Shown here: positions 58,949 to 64,000 of the stretch, one piece after another
Layout: each line of letters opens with the position of its first letter
How positions within the stretch are numbered: the stretch's first letter is position 1
Assembly: GCA_963920765.1 (NCBI GenBank)
Contig: OY987252.1
Location: forward strand, 5,813,966-5,877,965
Reading direction: 5' to 3'
Length of the DNA stretch: 64,000 nt
Source of the DNA: Ulota crispa
Taxonomy: Eukaryota > Streptophyta > Bryopsida > Orthotrichales > Orthotrichaceae
Translations under genes and position numbers: made by a program
The notes under the pieces: model-generated
What the model was told of the DNA's origin: nothing
The model's input: only the letters and a program-made list of their open reading frames with translations
Database searches by the model: none

Positions 58949-60630
58949 GATGAGGAGATGGTGAGGGAATTGTTGCATAAACCCTCTAGTGAGTGGCATG
59001 GAACAATGAGAGCTAGTCCGGAGAGCTAGACCAAAGAGAGTTGGATCAAGGTCTATGGTTTGGGCTAAAGAGATGAGGGATTAGCAAATCGAGTTGCCAA
59101 ATTTTGTAAGGGGAAGTTCTATGGTATTCTCCATCCAAAGAATGGCTACTTTGTTGCTGCTTGCAAGACCCTGTGGGAGAGACGTGTGTTGGAGTTCTTG
59201 ATTCTGATTCTACTTCCAAAACTCCCAACTTGTCTCATATTCACCTTTGCAAATACCATCTTTGGTTCAATGTCAGGAGAGTGGAAAGTGAGTTGGGAAC
59301 TAGTGATTTGAGACCTAGTGGACCAACTATTCCAAGCACTAGGAAACACTATGCCGTCTAGGATCAGCCCTTTCATATTTCCAATTTATTCTTCCTTAGA
59401 TCTGCTAAGAGATAGGAAGCAAACAAACTACAAGAAGGCTGACTTGATGCGGCAGCATGACATTACTCTAGAATCAGAAACAAGACTTGAAGACAACGTA
59501 GAGGGATCAGAGGATGCGTCACCAAATTTAGCGGTGACAGGGGAGATCCGTAGTAACAAAAATAAGCTTGCTGATCTTGCAGAGCCCTTAGAGGACTCCA
59601 ATCCGGTAGTCACCAAGAAGCATAAGGGCGATCCCATTTTGAGATTATAAAGGAGTTAGGGGTATTCCAGTAGGTGATGCACTCTCTACAAGATCACAAT
59701 CAACAGTTGTACAAATTGGTGGGAGCAGCTTTGCCGGAAGCTTTGTTTGTAGAGGTGAAGAGCCTTCTCGTGTTCAAAACCTCACGACATGTGGAGGTGG
59801 ATAGTTTGACCAGGCAGGTGAAGGACCTGCAGGTCACGCTGAAGGAAGAAACCAAAGGAGATAAAGCAGCCCGCAAAACCAACATCAAGATTGCCTAGCT
59901 TTGGCAATTTGTGGGGAATTCAAGCGACGTGGTGAACAAGGCCAAGCTTTATGATGCTAAGGTCTTGAAAGCCAAAACGCAAGTGGGAGCCAGGGTGATG
60001 GGTGTCGTGGTTGAGTATGGAAAGAAGATGGAGATGATGCTGCAAGAGATGAGGAGCATCTTGACTAGTCTTCGACCAAGATCGGAAGCAGGTGAGGGGT
60101 CCGGGCAAGGTAAGAATGTTACACCAACCCGGAAATCTCCTTCCCTTTGATCCTTGAAGACAATCTTGCCAAAAGAGAAGGAGGTCACAGAGACTCCGAC
60201 CTCAGCCCGACTACCCAATAAGATCAACTTGGGAACCAAAGAAGAGAAGCCAACACTTGGAACCCAAGGTTAGCATCAAGACTCCACGGCATTGGTAGAT
60301 CAGGGTGTGACAAAGTTGGCTAGTCCCATGAAGAGGAAGTTGATAGCAAAGCACACAAGAAAGTCAACCTCTTTGATGAAGATTGATCTTCCAAATGACT
60401 CTCCTTTAGAACCATCAGCAAGTAATGGAGAGATTTCAGATTCATGAGGTGGATTGAAAAGTTTGGATTCATTTAGTGACAATGAACCAAAAGCAATCTA
60501 GCTTGCCGATCAAGGGACCAAGACAATGAGAGGACTGGCTCCTAGCAAGGATAAGTCAGCAAGCAGCAGCCGGAAGCAGCTTGAATTGAAGGGGACGCCC
60601 TCATACCAAAAGAAGAAGAAAAGGACTTAG
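58949..60630 (+). pseudogene. Gag-like conifer-type repeat protein, copy 3 (5'-truncated by CACTA insertion)
   Basis: Begins inside the domain at DEEMVREL (copy 1: DKEMVREL). The central part reads RRVLEFLILILLPKLPTCL, TFANTIFGSMSGEWKVSWEL and SPFIFPIYSSLDLLRDR; the linker is acidic (LEDNVEGSEDASP). The coiled coil (VDSLTRQVKDLQVTLKEETK, then VVEYGKKMEMMLQEMRSIL) and Lys-rich tail (RKQLELKGTPSYQKKKKRT, TAG at 60628) follow. Stops interrupt at about 59029, 59076, 59308, 59648, 59896 and 60148, and there is at least one frame change near 59650. Where copy 1 has TAG at 8920 this copy has CAA. The tail to 61870 matches copy 2. Confidence 0.65.
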
Positions 60631-61870
60631 TACTACAATGGCATTGAGAGGTTGTAGTACCTAAGATAAATAGAATAAGATTTGTAAACTCCATAATTAT
60701 AAAGTAGTTACTTCCTGATTATACAGATATAGATGCCCGGATCTAGGTTTATAGGATTTGAGATCCACTATTCACAGAACTTTACAATAAGGGAGGAGAA
60801 CAACTATTGTTTGGATAAAGGAATGACAGTTGTCATTCTTTTGTCACTAGCTTTTTAGAAAAGGGCTTTTAGGAGTTCTTTTATTGATTAGCTATTAGAG
60901 GCAGATCTAAGATGGTTGCCTTGAGTGATTTTGTATTCTTGATTCTCCTAATGCAAGCAAAGTTTCACAATTTTACCTCAAAACTTTGAATTGATTACTT
61001 GGTGTGCTAAGTGTATAGGAACGTGAGTGTTAAAGAAGAGAGAGAGAGAGAAGTAACCCTTGGATCTTGTCTAATCCATCTTCTGGAGCAAATTAGAGGT
61101 GGTTGGAAAATTGTGTGTACTAGTGGGTAGTTCTTGTTTGGGTTTATGATTTGGAAACTTCTGTAAGGAATAGCCATCTTTAAATTAGGTGCAATCTGGA
61201 GAGCAATCCCGATGCATGCTAGTTGACGGCTAAAGAGGTTCTACTACCACCAGGAGTGATTGTGAACAATTGAAAAGGGATCCTTGAGTTATCTGGTTAT
61301 CATCTTAGCAATAGGAACTAGGTCGGGATGGGTCTGTTGTTGTAGTAGTTTGAGGTTGTAAGGGTTCCATGTGTGACATGTTAGTTTTTGGACTAGATGT
61401 GAGGGAGTAATTGCACTTTTTTGTCTTTGTGTTTTTGTCTTGTGATTTTGTTTAGTGATACTTCAGTCACTATAAACTCTAAAAGGGTAGGAACTCACGC
61501 TGCCTTCCTTAATCAAATTGCAGAACCCTCTGATATAAAGGCTAAACTTCTATTAATCGTAATTTATGTTGTACCCAAATCCAAAAGAGGCACAGGGCTT
61601 GGACACTCCTTCTTGGATTCTAGTTTGATTGTGAGGGAGGGGACAACATAATTAGAAGTCTGATTGGTTGATTGGAAAACTTATAATTCCTTTTTCTTGT
61701 GTGTGAGTGATTGCAAATTACAAATAAGATTTCTTCATCATGTTCCAATTAATCTTGAGGATCTATATACTAAATCTTTGTGGAACAAAAACAAGTCATC
61801 TTCTTGGTGTTTTAAGCTACTTTTAATGCCAACAGGATGATATGTATTTTCTTGTGCTACGACAATTGTA
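60631..61870 (+). repeat. Conserved 3' tail of the gag-like repeat, copy 3
   Basis: Collinear with 30600-31856 (inverted). Ends with CTTCTTGGTGTTTTAAGCTA, TTTTAATGCCAACA and a further 30 bases (CTTGTGCTACGACAATTG) shared with copy 2 before the two diverge. Contains an AG microsatellite near 61037. Confidence 0.65.
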
Positions 61871-62049
61871 ATTTTGGATTTTTACATATAGATAATATTG
61901 TATTTTTGTCTCACAAAAACTAGTTTAGGTACTCAATGTACCAATGGGTGCAACAAGAATATCCTGGCAATAAAGAAATGGTCAAATAACACTTTGTCTC
62001 AAAATGTAGCCAATTATAAAAAATCAATTTGTTACCTCACAAATACTAG
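61871..62049. other. Spacer
   Basis: No feature seen. Confidence 0.35.
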
Positions 62050-62991
62050 CACTAAAAGAAAATGCTATATAATTTAACTGACACTAAACAAGTGGTTGTC
62101 TTAATTGACTGCATTGCAACAATTATGCAACTTTGGTCATAGGTACGAGTTCAGCAATTGTACAGCAATTATATATCTATACTCAGAGAGGATGACTTTT
62201 GCTCAATAGAATGTGTGTATTTTATCATTAATGATTTTTGGCTCTGAGAAGATGAAATTCACTATGTTGTCCCACATCTTTGACTTCAACTTCTATGTGA
62301 ATTGTATAAATATATGACTCCTTGTTATTTGTATTAAGAAACAATTATGATGCAATTATTACTATTATTGAATGATTAATTTCAAAAACCTTATAATTAG
62401 CCTGCCTGTTCAAGCTAGCAATACCAAATTTATTTGGGTGGAAGATGTGCAAATTAATTAGTTGGGCATGCATTGCTATACAGTCGTTGATGAGTTGTTT
62501 ACTAGTCGCTCTAAAGTCATTAGTGTGTTGTTCAATAGTTGTTCTAAAGTTGTACGTTTGACTCTCTCATGTTAGAAACTCCATTATTGCAATTGTATAG
62601 TAGGAGTTCCATCTTCTAAATATAATGCAACAAACTTTCATATTTAGATTTTGGAACATGTGATTTTTGACTGCTAAACGCCTAATCAATCATTTGCTCA
62701 CTTTAAATTGACTAGAAAACAACTACTATGGTACGCATCAACTTTATAACCACTATACAATAACTACTAGACTACACACTAACTATCCATTGACTACAAA
62801 ATGACTCATTTAGTTACATCTTAGTTGTTTATTGCTTGTTCTTCATCTGCTTCATTCTATAGAAATTGTTCTAGACTATCTAGACTTACAATGTTGGCAA
62901 TGACTGTATTATGTAGAGTGCCAAATAACATATGTATGCTAATACCTTGCACGTGCTAATAAGTCTTCTTTTGCAGACAATTCAATAACAC
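62050..62991. mobile_element. CACTA element, left terminus and subterminal region
   Basis: Starts CACTAAAAGAAAATG at 62050, followed by TTGTCTTAATTGACTGCATT and many GTTGTA, CAATTATGCAA and TTGCAATTG words, the vocabulary of the ends at 445, 3144 and 5260. TAG precedes it as the possible 3-bp duplication. The TNP2 gene that follows reads toward this end. Confidence 0.6.
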
Positions 62992-63652
62992 CTACCAAAA
63001 AGGTATCACTATTCTTCTAGGAAAGTTCTGTGGTGCAATAAGTCCCATGGACTCTAGGGTAGTGGTAATGAACACATCAAAAGTATCTACTACCTCTCTC
63101 CTTGCTTGTGCCTTTTTCTGTAACACTACTTTCCAATTGGGTCTTGATTGCACATTTGAAAAAAAAACCTGTGTTGCTTGACTAGGAAAAATAAATGGCT
63201 CCATCATTTTTGGCAATTTGTGCTTGATGTTCACAACAAGAAATCTTGCACCATCTCTAGAGTGAATGGGATTACTTTTGTTGTCTTGCCTTTTAATCAA
63301 CTCACATTGTAGCAGTATGATAGAAGTTTGAAGGTGAGTATCGTTCAGGTTTAAAATGTCCTTCAACACCCCAACGTAGTTCACTGTAACTTCTAAAGTG
63401 GTACTCGTTGGTACCTCAAAGCCAAGAGCTACTCCGATGTCATATGTCTGCAACAAAGCCATTGATAAATCATCTACATGATAGTGATTTCCAAAAGCCG
63501 TCATTCTCACACACCGTGTTGCTCAATGTGATCTTGGCCCATTCTTCAAATTCAACAAAACTAGGATTACCAAGCATCTCTACCTTCCACCTCTTGCAAA
63601 CATGTATCCTACTCTGAATTAATGCTTTCATTGGATTGCAATTGCCCCACAT
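62992..63652 (-). pseudogene. CACTA TNP2 transposase, C-terminal part (DUF4216 type)
   Basis: Minus strand. The first block (63652-63470) reads VCKRWKVEMLGNPSFVEFEE with WAKITLSNT, comparable to the segment before DUF4216 in the other copies. The second block (63510-62992) has MTAFGNHYHVDDLSMALLQT, VNYVGVLKDILNLND, then RFLVVNIKHKLPKMMEPFIF and ATQVFFSNVQSRPNWKVVLQ, a clear DUF4216 pattern, and ends at 62992 after FPRRIVIPFW. The two blocks overlap in different frames, so there is a frameshift or intron near 63490. The 172-codon second block has no internal stop, making it the best preserved TNP2 3' end here. Confidence 0.7.
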
Positions 63653-64000
63653 CCATCACAAAAACAATTACATCGGAACTAATAAATACTGTCCACAGCA
63701 ACTATTACATCACTGTAAAACCAGTGCGCAACTACACCACAACTACGACTATTACATAACAACATCAACGCATTGATTTGATCCTTATAGAGTATTATTG
63801 TGGTAGTTGTGGAATTGCAGTGGTTTAGTGATGTATTGGTGTTCATATGAGTTTCAAATTTGCAAATCTTCCCTATTGCAAGCTCTATTTTTCTTGTTTT
63901 TGTACCTAAAAATTACAAGCTTCACTTACATTAGTAGAGGTTGCACTAAGGCAGTGTTTTCAAAGACATACTGGTGTGCCATATCTTGTAATTCCTTGTT
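63653..64000. mobile_element. CACTA interior or second motif-rich region
   Basis: CAACTAC, GTTGTGG and TTGCAG words recur again here. It probably continues the same element past the window edge; no terminus is visible. Confidence 0.3.

Noticed and set aside
60631-61870. 3' tail as a proven LTR
   Set aside because: No second copy is found upstream of any of the three genes, and no clear TG start or primer-binding site is visible.

Overview
This window looks like nuclear DNA of a land plant, most likely a gymnosperm and perhaps a conifer. It is AT-rich and very gene-poor. No ordinary host gene with a recognisable single-copy function could be identified. Almost everything recognisable is a transposable-element gene, several interrupted by plant-type introns (GT...AG). 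The plant assignment rests on CACTA (En/Spm) TNP2 and TNPA proteins and a BED/DUF659 hAT transposase. The conifer guess rests on remembered likeness of a three-copy repeat protein to proteins predicted in Cupressales genomes; it is an inference.

Layout. 1-3144: end of one CACTA element (terminus at 445) apparently nested in another (terminus at 3144), which carries a TNPA-like gene with an apparently intact three-exon 3' end. 3145-5259: a 60-bp tandem repeat and an unrecognised, nearly intact reading frame. 5260-9470: a third CACTA terminus, an 81-bp minisatellite and copy 1 of a lysine-rich, gag-like repeat protein. 9480-13980: a GACGG-motif array, two long foldbacks and four tRNA-derived SINE-like units. 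14980-18430: a broken minus-strand gene with coiled-coil and RING-like parts, and a second GACGG array. 18880-23880: a dispersed noncoding repeat, tandem duplications, a third GACGG-type array and a decayed kinase-like gene. 24650-29960: a decayed minus-strand hAT transposase flanked by a CTATAGCC-motif array and a fourth GACGG array. 30600-33700: gag-like copy 2 with a conserved 3' tail. 34250-39620: 3' end of a CACTA TNP2 gene and a long noncoding arm ending in a clear CACTA terminus. 39622-42175: a minus-strand TNP2 remnant cut on both sides by other CACTA elements. 42176-58948: a region bounded by two similar CACTA ends, holding a minus-strand TNPA gene and a plus-strand, almost complete but decayed TNP2 gene; two mirror-image tandem arrays and a MITE lie between. 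58949-61870: gag-like copy 3. 62050-64000: another CACTA end with a minus-strand TNP2 3' end.

How the parts fit. TNP2 would cut and move the elements, and TNPA-like proteins would bind the repeated subterminal motifs. In every copy where the end can be placed, the transposase gene reads outward toward the nearest terminus. Most genes are dead: the TNP2 at 52840-54633 keeps one frame through nine nonsense codons, most of which fit C-to-T or G-to-A change in Gln, Arg or Trp codons, as expected from deamination of methylated cytosine in silenced plant repeats.
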